From positions 62,001-126,000 of the forward strand of contig VWZL01004378.1 in assembly GCA_013396915.1 (NCBI GenBank): a stretch of DNA of 64,000 bases. The letters are read 5' to 3'. The notes below the pieces were generated by a model, which saw only the letters and a list, made by a program, of their open reading frames with translations, ran no database searches and was not told the origin of the DNA. Below are positions 24,780 through 44,169 of the stretch, piece by piece. How positions within the stretch are numbered: position 1 is the stretch's first letter; every line of letters starts with the position of its first letter. Both the position numbers and the translations under genes were made by a program. Source of the DNA: Stercorarius parasiticus. Taxonomy: Eukaryota; Chordata; Aves; Charadriiformes; Stercorariidae.

Positions 24780-26565
24780 AGGAAACACCGGATAAAACAA
24801 CTGGCTAGTAAGTGCTTTTCGTTGTGAATATCCAGATATTTTAAATGATTCTGTAGTGTGGAATTTTATTTGTTAGAAACAATGTTTTTAATAGCCATAT
24901 AATGAAGTTGACTCAAAGAAACAAAGTTCTTGTTCTGACAGGCAAACTGCCAAGGCAAAAAGAGGAGGGGCAGAAACTAGAAACCTGGGAGCACCTAGCA
25001 TAAAGGTTCATTTCTGTCACACCAAGTGAGGGAGATGAAGTCTCTTGAAATGTGTGTGCTGGGACTATATGGTGGGAATCAGGGTGCATTGGCTTTGCTT
25101 TTGGATTTACCATGAGTCTTCTCCCACCTTGCATAAGCAGAAAACATTTCATCTCTTTCTTGTCTGCACTCATCACAAAAGGAAATATGACAATAACATC
25201 CTTTCTTAGAGAGTTTTGTAATCTCGAGAGGTGTGCATTGAGTGGGTGGTTTGGTGGTTGTGCTTGCTTTTTTGATTCTGCTTTCTCATGCCTGTGGAAT
25301 GAGTCTCACTGTATGTGCATATCCTACCTTTTTGAAGCCCGTGGCCTATTTCAGCTAAGTTTCACAGAGATATCAGTCTCTGACAGGGGATGTATCAGAG
25401 CTTTTCTGCATATGATCTGGATTGTTATGTGTGTACAAGTTGACTGTTGCATCTCAAGTACTTTACTGTACTGTACTTTGACATTTCATTTGGCACATAG
25501 GAGCTGTGCCATGTCCTGCGTTGTAGGTCTACACATGTAGAGCTGTCGGGTTCAACTTCCAGTGTTGCAAGGTTAGTTTTGACTGAGGGAAGGGCAGAAA
25601 AGTGACCTTGCATCTCAACAGAGTATCCATTCAAAAACCAGCTTCACTTGGAGGAAATTCCTGCTTGCACTCAAGTCAATTGATCATTACTCTCTTATCT
25701 GTTGGAAGTTGGACTGTACTGGTCCTGGTGCTTTCAGAACTATCTTCAAATTGTTAATACTGTCCTAAATCCTGAAGTTTTATAATTACATGTTTTTATA
25801 GTTAGATATGAATTCAGGGAAAAGGATTCCTGGCAGTAGTGGGTTTTTCGTAGAGGAAAACCAGATAAAGATCACAGAATTTGGTGTGAAAATGATACTG
25901 TAATGCCGTAGCAGCAGAGATCCAGGTGAGTGTGTCTGGGGACAGAAGCAAAGGATGTGGAAATGTAGACAAAGCATTAGAGGACTTAGAGACAAAGTTA
26001 GAGGAGGTAATTGTCACTTCACAGGCTGGAGCCTCCAGAGATCACCGGGAAAACCTTAAGTGCGTTGCTCTGAAACGGTTCACACTTGCTGCTGTGCTGA
26101 GACACTTGGTGTCCCATAGGTATCCAATCATACCCTCGGGGAACAGTGAGAAGCCAGAGATTGTCAGTGTGACTCTTGTGGACCACAGGCTGCTGTGCTG
26201 AGCTCTCTCGTGGTCCGGGAGCAACCACAGGAAACTGAAGAGAGCCAGCACTCTAAACACTATTGAAATTGGAAAGTCTTTATTTAATTATTTCCAACTT
26301 CAGGTTTTAAGTGTCGCTAAATAGTCATTAGATCTGTTGCTAAGACCTTGAACCACCTTTTGAGAAGTTCCCAGCCCTTCTGTTGGGTTTTATAGAATGC
26401 AGAACTTTGTGAGTTTGGTGCCCCGATGTACCTGCTCTTTGAGATCTTTGTTTAAATCACTGTTCCGGTCACCAGTGACAGTGAATTTATTTTCAGAGCT
26501 GTATTTTAATTTAGAGATTTTTTTTTTTAAGTGCAGACAGAACAATTATGGCCTGACCTCATGTT

Positions 26566-26582
26566 GTACCAGGGGGCGCGGC
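26566..26582 (+). promoter_or_regulatory. CTCF-like core motif
   Basis: CCAGGGGGCGC at 26569-26579 exactly matches the conserved 3' core of the CTCF consensus. The two bases corresponding to the upstream CC of the consensus are not conserved (GTA precedes the core). It is the only such core I noticed in this AT-rich window and lies about 1.5 kb upstream of exon 2 on the plus strand. Occupancy is not shown by sequence. Confidence 0.4.
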
Positions 26583-27237
26583 ACTCCACAGACCTTTCTG
26601 CATTGCAGTCAGAAGTTCTCTTTGAGATTTAAAGGCTGTAAGTGATAGAGAATCTGCTCAGGACCTTGGTAACTTGTTTTCTTGGCTAATTATCCTACTG
26701 GTCAAAACATCAGTGGCATACTTGTCCTTAATTTGTCTAACTCACCATCAGCAAAAAAGCCTAATAAGATCTGTAACCGAAGAGACAGAAAGGATTTCGT
26801 ACTTAAGTTTGCTTTTTGAGGTCCATCAGTCAATGCATTGATATGAATTATATTAATTACTGATTTTTCATATAGAGCTGGATTTTGATTACAAAAGTGT
26901 CTGGGCTGTTCTAGAGAGTCATCACAGAAAGAGATGAGAAATATTTTAATACAATCTGGCTCATTATGGGAAAGATCTCAACGAATTTTGGGTCAGTCCT
27001 AAATTTGCAGTCATAACTATGAAGTAATTTTTGCTTTCATTCCTTGCCTTTTGTAGTCCTGAAATATCATTAATGCATTAGTCCCTGCCCCCCTCCCTCC
27101 CATCCTTGCAAATTGTATATTTACTCTGTGAGTGCAAGAACACTGTGGTGCCTGAGATCCTGCTAACCTGCAGGACTTTTCCAGTAATTAGATCCATGTT
27201 TGCTCCATGGGAGATTCAATTAAAAATGAGAGGGTTT

Positions 27238-27253
27238 TATTATTATTATTATT
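27238..27253. repeat. (TTA)n microsatellite, about five units
   Basis: A short perfect TTA/ATT tract in unique sequence. Confidence 0.9.
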
Positions 27254-28053
27254 CCCTACTGAAACCCCGCACTATGTTCTTGAGTGTGTATGTGACAGCA
27301 TTGTAATGAGCAAACTTAACTTTACCGAATTCCATCCTTATTCACACATTATGGGTCAAAAATTCAACTTGAGCGTTACCCTAGCCCATCTGTCCTCAGA
27401 TAAGAATGTGAAAGTAAGAGGGGAAAGACGCAGTAGACTACTTATTTGAGCAAACAAAATTAATTTGGCTATGTATAGGTGGGTGAGCCAGGGGAAGAAA
27501 TGAAGGAAGTGTTCAGATTTTGTAATTAGAGTGCAGCATAGGACTCTTGTGAAGCATGGGACATGCTTTCACATGTTGCAAAAGGCCAGGTGGCACATCC
27601 TTGTGTGTCACTTCCATATGGAAATATGAAGTTGTAACTCCTACATTACGTATTTGCTCTGTGGACAGACTTTACTGAACACAACACCTGGAGTGTTCTC
27701 TGAAGTCTGCCAGGGCATTACTACATTCTTCTGGTGGCTTTTGCAACAGGAGTCATTACCCTCTTTAACTGGAGGGTAGATCATCAAATTCCATTCACTG
27801 AAAGGAAAACATTTTCTAGCTTTTCAAGTATTTGATGTCTTAACAACAGCTCCCATCCAGTTGCCATCCCACCAAACTGTCATTCTGGAGGGTAAATTTC
27901 AGTCTCGCACGTTAATTCATGCACACGTGTGCTTTTTCTGCAGTCTCTCTCTACTAAGTAGAAACAAATGCCACCTTGAGATAGCACAAGTTGGCATATT
28001 TGTTGCTCATGTGATGACATCTGTATGTTCTGTTTTTTTGCCTTTTTTTTTAG

Positions 28054-28164
28054 ATAATTGTGATGATGCATTGGTATCTCCCTTACCTTCAACAGCCCTT
28101 ACCAGTTCCTCTGAGCTCTTCAGTACTCACAGTCCCAGCTTTGCAAAGCTCAACAGACGAGACG
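28054..28164 (+). CDS. CNTNAP5: CNTNAP5 coding exon (probably exon 2), start of discoidin domain
   Basis: This 111-nt internal exon encodes 36 full codons plus split codons at both ends (phase 1 in, phase 1 out). The reading begins N-C-D-D-A-L and ends K-L-N-R-R-D. The N-C-D motif followed by a Ser/Thr-rich stretch (T-S-S-S-E-L, then T-H-S-P) is typical of the beginning of the mature ectodomain of contactin-associated proteins. Its cysteine normally pairs with the one closing the F5/8C domain. A strong polypyrimidine tract with TAG lies immediately upstream (28031-28053), and the donor is ACG|GTAAGG. The exon joins in frame to the one at 34817. The protein is a type I neuronal membrane cell-adhesion molecule of the neurexin superfamily. 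THSP favours CNTNAP5, whereas LNRRDGAGG is also what I recall from CNTNAP4. Family membership is near certain; the paralogue is less so. Confidence 0.9.
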
Positions 28165-35154
<6,990 letters not shown>

Positions 35155-36214
35155 TGATCTAAATGGGTTGTGTCACTGACTGTCTGTGTAATACAGGTTT
35201 AGGCCCTCAGGACTACATTGTTTTTCAGACTGTGAGGATGCTCAGGGCATTCAAAACGACCTGCATGCTTCTGTGCCTGGTTGGCTTTGATTCAGGCACA
35301 CCAGGGTAAATGGAGCTAATCGCCTACGTACTTTCTTCAGGAAATATGGAAATTAACTCTGCGTCTTATGCACGCTTGCTGGCCAGAACAACAGAGCTCC
35401 TGCTGGGGGAGGTGGGTGGTAAATTGCTCCTTGGCTAGAGAAGGCTGGAGCTGCAGCATGAGTTATGGGATGATTTAGCACATCCGCTAAAAGTGCTCAA
35501 GGCTTTTCCTGAAATTTTAACGCAGACTTGATGGCTTACCGTGTCGCAAGTTCAATGTGTGGCCAGGCCAGGTGCTCTCGGTAGGACTGCGTGTGGTAGC
35601 GATGCCCCTCAGGTGCGGATGGAGAAGTTGTCCTTTCATATGGAAAACGTGAATTGTTAGTGAATTGTTAACACATGGCAGCATCGTCTCCCTGCTATAT
35701 TTTCTATTTCTGGGGATCAATAGCCTTGGTAGCGTGAGAGTATGTGGTGGTAAATGAAACATATTTTTCATGAAAATAAAAAGGAACATTGTAAGGGTGA
35801 TCAAGTCGACTTTTGTTTTTTTCTCTTAAATTTTTCTTTGGTTAACAACTTGGTTAAATGTTGTGTCACAGAAGCAGATTTTGCTTCCAGAACACAATGA
35901 TTGTGAATGAGGAGAGCTGTCGTGCAGCAGGAAGAGAGGAGAAGGGCTGCTGAATTTTTTCCCAAGAATGTTGCTGACAGAGGGAATGCATGTGCAGGGA
36001 GGTTAACATCTGTGGTTTTAAAATCCATTGCATTACTACTGTCTTTATTTTATCATGGTTCGATTTAGGGAAAGCTAGTGGAAGTCCTTCTTCCTTTGGA
36101 AAGGCAACTTTGGCCCAAAAATGGTTATAAGGTTATCAAGCGTGGCTCTGCTTCACCTGTTCCTTAAAGTTATGTTAGGCTGGACTTGCTCCAGATACTA
36201 CTTTTTATTTTGTT

Positions 36215-36227
36215 TGTGTGTGTGTGT
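36215..36227. repeat. Short (TG)n microsatellite
   Basis: Six to seven TG units sit inside a T-rich stretch of presumed intron 3. Confidence 0.85.
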
Positions 36228-39200
36228 TTTCTTTTCGGTGTTCAAAAACAGTGGAATTTCATTCTGGACTGAATATAGTGATCATTTAATCTGGCTCTTG
36301 ACTTCCACCCTTGGGACTCAGAAATCCAGAACTGAGATCTTTTTACAGACTTGGCGTCATTAAGTGCTTTCTTCCCTGAAAATATTATGTGCCTTGTTAA
36401 AATTTTATATTAAGACAAATTAATTTTTATTACATGTCTAACTTTTCAGTCCTTTCCTTTTTGGAAGTTCTTTACCTTTTATTTTTTTTTTGTAATTTTT
36501 TTTTTTCTTAAAGGGAAACTTGAAAAGACAACACATAGAATTTACCATAGCAAATCTTGTGCCTTAAGGATCCAATTTTGTGAGTTTCTGATCTGGCATC
36601 TAATATTGCACAGAAGAATAAGAGCAAGCCTAGCATGCATTTGACAGTGAATTAGGATTTATGAAGAACCTGAACTCTCTTGTTTTACTAAGTGATCAGG
36701 CATGAAAGTGATTCAGGGCAGCCCCTGATGCAAGTTCTAAACCTTCAGTAGATCTGGAAGCTTGCATTCTGCAGGGGTGATTTTTGTAAGATTTTTCTAA
36801 TGAAAACCACCATAGAGTAGAGAAGATAGTTTTGTATATAAGTAAGGAAAGATGAAATAGAATTTTGATATGGAAAAGGTAACACTGGGGGAAGGATTTA
36901 GCTATTCTTCCCCTCATATTATTTTCTAAAAGACACCGTGACCATATGACCCAGTAACATAATTCCAGTGCAAAAGAACGATTTGCTCCATGTCCCCAGG
37001 CAGACGGCTTGAAGGATTGTTAGGATGCATCGCCAAATTTTGCCGTTGGAATAATCTGATAGTGAAAATCCAAAGTGGGCTCATTTGACATTTCATTAGA
37101 CTCTACAGTCCACCTAAACTGGCAAGTCTTGTTAATACCTATGAGCTTGTATGCCTGCCCATGAATGCATGAAGATTAAGAATTATTTCTGTACAATGTT
37201 TATTCTAACTAAAGACAAAGTTGATTCTTTTTTTTCCCTGGCACTTTTTGGATTTGTTCCACTGAATTAAATTAGATCTTGAAAGCCATTCAGACCATCA
37301 ATAGGAAAGGCAAAGAGGCTTTCAGAAGGTTGTATAGAATTATAATTTCAAATTTTGCAGTGTTTCTGTTTTATTGGTAGTAATCCTTTCCGTAGGCTTT
37401 TTTTCTAAATAAGAAGAAAATAGAAGCCTGCTGCCCAGCTGTATGCTGAAAGTTTTTCTATAAAAGGCAGAGCTTTGGATGAAATGAAAACATCTGGACT
37501 GTTAAATAGCTCTAAGGGAAGTTCTACATTGCACACCCCTTGGAAAACACCATCACCCTTGACTTGAGGGAGGGCAGCAGAGTGGACCATTTCACAGGGA
37601 TAAGAAAGCAGCACCCCACGGTAGCCTCCACTGTCGCAATCTGTGACAATGTACACTGTACCAATTTGCCACAAGATTGGTAATTTCAGCCTTCGGAATC
37701 TGTAGTCCATTGTTTTTAGGGGTGCCAGGGTAGTCTGTCAGAGCAGGATTCAAGGTAGGAGTCTCCTCCATCAGGGCAAGTTGGCAGTTTACCAGGTTAC
37801 CTCTCATCCAGAGGGAGCGGAAGGGTTAAAATCTAGGTTCCTGTGGAAAATACACCACTTCATAAATCTCAGATGAGTGGGTGGGAAACACAACTTCCCT
37901 GCAGACTTTGACTTTGAAGCTTTTTTTCTCAGTCCTTGGGGCAGGGTGTTAGTATTCTCTACATCCCTCAGGACTTCGTTTTTTTTCAAGATTTCCTCTT
38001 TAAATTTTTGTGTATAGCTAAAAGGTCTAGAAGTTTACCTACTTCATTGCTTTTTGTTTCAGAAAGCTGTGCTGTTCCTAACTTAAGAGGTGGTCAACAC
38101 TGACTCGTAGCTCAGATGGGGCTGTAAAATTGAAATCATTGCCTGGAGATCATTAGATGACGTCTGCTGTATCAATATAAAAGACTGATAGGCACTGGAC
38201 CTGTCAGGTTCGCTGATACAGCTTCTACTTTAGTAAAACTAGCTGGAAGTTTGTGCTTTGATGTATGAATATTACTGAATGTCTCACGCCAATTGGTTAT
38301 TGGTGACAATTTATCATTCATTTACAGTTGTTGAAAGGAGAGATTATGTATCAGTATAAGGGACCTAGATAGTGTAGTGAATTCTTTTTTTTTTTCTCTC
38401 TGAAGGCAATATAACTACATGGAGAACCATTTGACAGAATAATGATTACTGAATTGCTGAAAAGAAGGGTGTAAGAAGTACCTGGGTTTCAAGGCAAGCA
38501 TTTGATTTCAGGTAGAAATTTGAACTGCAGTTTCTCCCAGCCTACTTGCATGACCCAGAGACAAAGTTACAGGGTATTCCCAGCTGGCTGTACTGCAGTG
38601 CTCTCTTGGAGGAGCATGTACCGGCACAGCCCTTCCCTCCTGCATGTCCTGGTCCATGGGCCACCTTTGGTGGAGACAGAAGGAAGGCAGTAGCTCCTTT
38701 CATAACCCCTGAGTAAGTCTGCCCAGATGAAACTTTTCCTAATCATGTCTTCACAAATGTCTGATGCTCTATATTGCAAGTGGTGCTCCTGAGGAGTAGT
38801 TTCCAGCCATCTGGGTATAGGTTTCGTCCACCCATCAGTGCATCTGAGACCTGGCTACATAAATTCTTTATTGGGCTGCCGATAAGACAGACGTTTGCAC
38901 ACCAGTATATGTGACGTATGACTAGTAAAAATCCCTTTCTCTTTATAGAGATTACAAGGCTTATTATCCTCCTCTCACGGCATGCATACAGCTCCCATCA
39001 ACTTCACCGTTAATGAGCGCTGCATAGACAGATCGCGAGGAGAATCAGAAAACCTCTTACATTTTCACTCAGCCTGTGTTTATGGTGTTAGTAAATTCCG
39101 CAGCTGGAGTTGAAGACAAGACAGATTAGCCATTTAAAACCAATTTTCCAACCCCATTTGTATTTAAATAATCTTGTTACAAAAGGACTCTGTGGTTCAG

Positions 39201-42200
39201 AGCGAACTCGACTTATAATTATATTTTCCATATGGATAAATCAGCTGTGTGTGGACACACTAGCTATTGATTGGGAGACATAAAACATAAATCTTATTGC
39301 TTGTAACAAGTAAATGATTTTTCAGTGTTTTTAAATGTTGAATAATTCAGAATTTACTTTACCTGCATACGCACCACAGCTTGAGTCAGTCCAAATTGTG
39401 TATATTACTGGGACGAAAGTGTGGGCTGTGATACAATGCTATTTAATTTTAGATAGCAATTTTTACGCTATCTATATTGAAAAATACTTTACAAAGCTAA
39501 AAAACACAATTATGCAGGAAGACACAAAGGAAAGGGGAGGGAGCAGGCATAGATGTATGCAGCAAAAGGAGAAACGAGATGTTCTTTCTCTAAAGTTCTG
39601 AAAGGAGAAGAGGAAGTTGTGGAACTGGAGATAAAGGGAGACTGCTCTGACAGTGGCAGAGAAGGCTCTTATATTAGAACAATGAATCTGTGCAGAAAGG
39701 CAATGAAGGGGGGAAAAAAGGCATAGATAGCAAGGAGATACTTACTACTGTGCAAACACACATGCGTATTTGTGCATATTAAGTCTGGAGCTGACTGTTG
39801 GTGAAGCTTCTTACACATCTGCTGTCAACCGCACATGGAAGGGAGGAGATGGCTTCGGGTGGATGGGGGACTGTGGGCTCTAACCCCAAAGCTGGATCAC
39901 AAGATAGGAAGTGCATCTCTAGTTTTGGACCATGACACTTGAGTCATGCGAGGTACAGAGGAGGGCTTCCCCTGTGGAGAAGTGCCACAGTGTCAGTCCC
40001 CCTCCCTGCAGGTGCGAGGGTGCTGCGCGGGGGCTGGAGTGTTGACAGGAGACTGAGGATGCAGTAGGAATATGTAATTCTGAGGGGAGCAGGAAAAGTG
40101 TTTAATAGAGGTGATAAAGATCCCTTGCAACCCCTTTCCTCAGGAAAACCTTTGCTTGCATGTGTGAGCTTTTGCTGAACCAGAGGCTTTTCTAATGAAA
40201 TCTAGAGGAGGGTCACTCTTAATTGGCTTATAAATCTACAGGAGTGCTGTAAACTTTCCCATTTCCACTCTAGCTGGATAATGATTGTGGAACTGTTTTG
40301 GTGAGTTAATTATCGTGAACATAGTTAGAATATTAATCTTCTTGTCAGATTTATAGTTGTGCTAATTATTCTAAAGCATCTTTTAGCTCCTAGTCCTAAT
40401 GCCCTCTAAGTAAGGCCAGAGCAAAATTCTGCCTGTAGTGTTGAGAAGTCCTGCATTGTTTGCTTGGATTAGAGGATGAGTTTCTGCTTGTTTTGTTATA
40501 ATGTTTCCTGCTGTACTAGAATTCAGTTATATTTAATCTCCTCTATGCACAGTAATTATTGCCAAGCAAATAGGTGTTAAACAGTAAGTATCTATGGATT
40601 ATTTTCTTTTCCATCACCTTTACTCTAAGAAGCAAAGAAGAAAAAAAAAAAGCTAGTCGCTACTTTCAAGTAGGAATGAAGGAACCAATTCAGTCTTGCT
40701 GCAGGGAAGCAAGGCTTTTCAGAGGTTTTCATCACTTTTCCTGTAAGAGCTGTGTTATTACAGGTTTTGAAGAGGCAACCATTACCCATTTGTTGTATTT
40801 GAGACTCTTCTGATTTAAGACTGCCTGATTCTGAGATGCTGTTTGGATGTTACTAATTTGCTTCTAATTCTGGTTTAGCTTACTGAGCTGGCTGCAAACC
40901 TGGCCTTTGAGCATGTTCTCAGGAAATCTGTCTTTCTTGATACTGCCAGGGCAGTTCTCCCACTGGGAGGATAATTCAAAGTGTCAGTATATCTGTTTTT
41001 GTTAAGTGCACTCTGTATGGATTTATGTCTGAATAAAATGGATATGCTTAGATTGCAAATTACCCTTTAGTGTTGAGATACTTGAGTTAGCCTTAAGCTA
41101 ACTGAATTCTGTATGAATTCTGTGACCTTACAATGTGCTTTTATAGTTGGTTAACTGTAAAGCAATATTAAGGTGAAGTCTAGAGAATTTAATGCTGATA
41201 TTAACATGATATCCATCAGTAATGTCTTCAGTAATTCTCTGTGCTTGGTATTTGGCAGCAGTTCACCCTGACCCAGGAAACTGCAAGAAACATGGCTATT
41301 TGCAGTCCGTGCCATCGTCACTGACCTCCCAGTCTTATTCCTTTGCACGTTGTTTGAAATCTACTGTTTCTGTAACCATTTAGCACAGGAAGGCTGTGAA
41401 ATGTTCCTTGATTTCTCATTCCTACATCCCAAATCTTCTGTATGATCTTGTCTCTCCACTGCTTCATCTCACCTATAGGGTGTCACTCCATAGTGTTGGC
41501 CATAACGGATTGGAGCGGAAAGAGTGGTTGGCATGGTTCTGGTTGGTGAAGTCTCACCCTAAAACATATGTCTCTTCCAAGTGTCTCCAGTAGATTTGTC
41601 TGCTACAGCCAGAAAGCTATCATTTTCCTTTCCAGGCATCTACTAAGGGGGTAAATGTTAGCGGCTGCACGCTAAGATGACTAATGTGGAAAAGAGTGAA
41701 CTTTTCCCCTCAGATGGGACGATTTTAGCCAGCAGCTCCTTTATATCGGTAGACCGAGTTTCATTATTCTTGTTTGCTAATCATGTTCTACAGTATGTGA
41801 AGCTATAAATAGGTGCCTTTACAAATTATAAATAAATATGGAACAAATTGTGCTTCAAAACATTTGTAGTTTCACCTCCGGTGAGCAAATGACCATTTGC
41901 AAATGGACTGAAATGAGAAAGCAGTGTAGAGCAAAGAACAAACGGTAAAGCTGTTTTGCTAAAGGAAAATGCATCATTAATTTGTTCGTAGCAAACAATT
42001 TACAAAGATTAGCCAAATAAAAACATCCCAGGGATAAGCACTAAAGCTGATCCGCCCACAGCTGAAAACCATTCTGAAACAATAATAGTTGGATTGACTG
42101 TGGTGCTGCAGAGAGAAGTTACCTGACTCCTCAAATTGCTTCCACAGCTATAGATACTGAACCAAGAAAGAGCCTTTACAGAATACAGTATGCAAATATT

Positions 42201-44168
42201 TTTCTCCTACAATTTCCCAGTGAATTCTGTGCTAATTTCCATAGTCCTTCTGGGTCATATAAATCAGGATTGAGTGGCTTCTGGGGTTGGTAAACAAGAT
42301 CATCTTAAAAAGCCTGTTCAAATTGAATGATTCGAATGCAAACAGCTCATTTGTATAGTGTGCTGCTGAGCATCCTGGTAGCAGCCAGATCAACAGCTAA
42401 ATGCACAAGGAGGAACACACAACATCCTCGGGAGCTGTTTGTGCAGGGTCCTTACTGGGAAGGTGACGGGAGCTCTTGGGGCCTTTGCTCATGGAGTATG
42501 TGGAGACAGGAAGACGCAAAAAAAAAAACCAACCACTACTACTAGTCAGCACTGGATATGCTTCCAGAGCTCAGTCTTAATGAGTTTGCAGTCATTTGGT
42601 ACGTTTTGGAACAACTGAGAATGGCTCTGGTTGTCTTAACATCCAAGTCTTTTGGGGAGCGGGCTAACAAGAGTACTCTTACTGTATCATCATGTGCTAT
42701 GAAATAAGACAGGTTGTTCTGCTGCTGAAAAGTGTGTCACTTCTACTAATTCACTTTTAGATTAGATTAATCCAAACAAATAACTAGCTTACCACCTTTG
42801 CTGGTTTGACTTGCAGTGTTCAGGTCTTCAGTAACTGCTATGAGATTGCACCTGTTTTGCTCTGAGCCCTTTCTGAACTTTGGATTATTCATTCCTGTAG
42901 CAAGAAGCTCGTGAATAGAGAAGTAGAAACCTGTTGCTTGTGGCTAGTGGCAATGGCACACAAGAAGAGGCAAACCACTTTAGGACTGGGATTTTATTAA
43001 GATATTAAAATTTGATAGAGTATTGTCTAAGCAAAGGAGTGTGATGGTATATAGACACCAGGCTTAGTGATAAGACATGCTAGTAAACTGGTGAGCACCT
43101 TGGAAGAAGAAGAAAGGAGAGAATTACCATGATACCCGAAATGGAGATGAGGAGGCAGAGAAGGAGAGAGACAGACAAAGAAGTAGGAAGCTACAGTTAA
43201 TGTCCAGAGCATCAATATCTAAGATGGAAATAAATAACTTTTTCATTATATTTTCAGCCAGCATCAGCAGAAACCAAGGATCTCTTATTCTGCTCATCCT
43301 CTTCTTGCCTCCTTGGTTAATAGATTTGTATCCCACTTTGAGTTAATACACTTGGTGTTCCCTGCTACTAGACGCTCATCAGCTGCAAAGAGGCCTCTAC
43401 AAACCACTTCTGAGATGCTTTCTTGAAAAGGAGTTGTGTTCATGGAAACTTTTCTTCAACATTAAAATTGGATCTTTGCACAGTGGCAATGCAGGGGTGG
43501 GGAGACGGAAAATCAGGTACCGTGCAAGGGCCTGGATGATTTAGAGAGAGGACCCTGATGTATTAAAAGTTTAATTTTCTTAGGCTATTTGTCAAACTTC
43601 CCATGTTCTGTAAGTCTCTTCAGTTATGTGGGTATTCTGCTGCATTTCTCCTTCATGGTCTGATTGGGAGCCTATTGCTGTCACTGGGGTCCTTCGTCTT
43701 TATGGAACCCTAGAACAGTAAGGATAAAGAACTGTACCAGCTAAAAGTCTACCCCACAGTTCTTCCATGGATGAAAACAAGAACCAATTACTTTCTCACT
43801 TTTTCTACTGAACTGACATATAAAGTAGAAACACCAGTTTCTACTTAACTGAGGTGACCTTGTCATATCTTAAAAAGAAACGAACAAAAAAAACAACAAC
43901 AAAAAAAAGAACCCAAACATCCGCCTAATTAGAATTATCTGACAAGTAATATTTTCTCGCCTTTGTGCTAACTCAGAAATTACGTAGTGACATAATCTTT
44001 ACGGTGTTGGAAATACACTCTTTGTAGATTTCCCTCCCTCACAAGGTTCCAGTAATTTCAGCAAAATATGGATTATTTTTCAGAGGCTGAAAAAAGAGGC
44101 CTTTTTTTACCTTGCAGAAAGAACTATAAAATTATTTGTGTTCATTCTCATTACGAAGTTTTATCAGA

Positions 44169-44169
44169 N
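44169..44169. other. Single N (assembly ambiguity)
   Basis: One ambiguous base lies within unique AT-rich sequence (TTATCAGA, N, CTGGAATACTC). No repeat or duplication is apparent on either side. Confidence 0.85.

Larger units (their letters stand above)
1..28053 (+). other. CNTNAP5: Presumed intron 1 of CNTNAP5 (non-coding)
   Basis: This stretch precedes the first recognisable coding exon on the plus strand. Exon 2 begins in phase 1, so it needs an upstream exon that supplies the signal peptide and the first base of a split codon. I found no such exon here: no signal-peptide frame ending at a matching donor, and no CpG-dense promoter-like block. The region is therefore best read as intron 1, although its far left could lie outside the transcript. 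It holds the repeats and motifs listed separately; the rest shows only AT-rich unique sequence and homopolymer runs. Many short open frames exist on both strands, none with recognisable homology. The intron assignment is inferred from the gene model. Confidence 0.6.

Noticed and set aside
25052..25540. The longest open frame in the window (162 codons, plus strand)
   Set aside because: It is Cys-, Phe- and Ser-rich with no recognisable domain, no splice or promoter context and no family likeness. A frame this long is expected by chance in 64 kb.
1..28053. Search for the CNTNAP5 signal-peptide exon and promoter
   Set aside because: No Met-initiated hydrophobic frame ending in phase 1 at a donor, and no CpG-dense block, was found. 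The exon is probably upstream of the window.
39927..39946. ACCATGACACTTGAGTCA, resembling the right end and duplication of the solo LTR at 21006
   Set aside because: The likeness is under 20 bases with no LTR body upstream, so it is best treated as chance.
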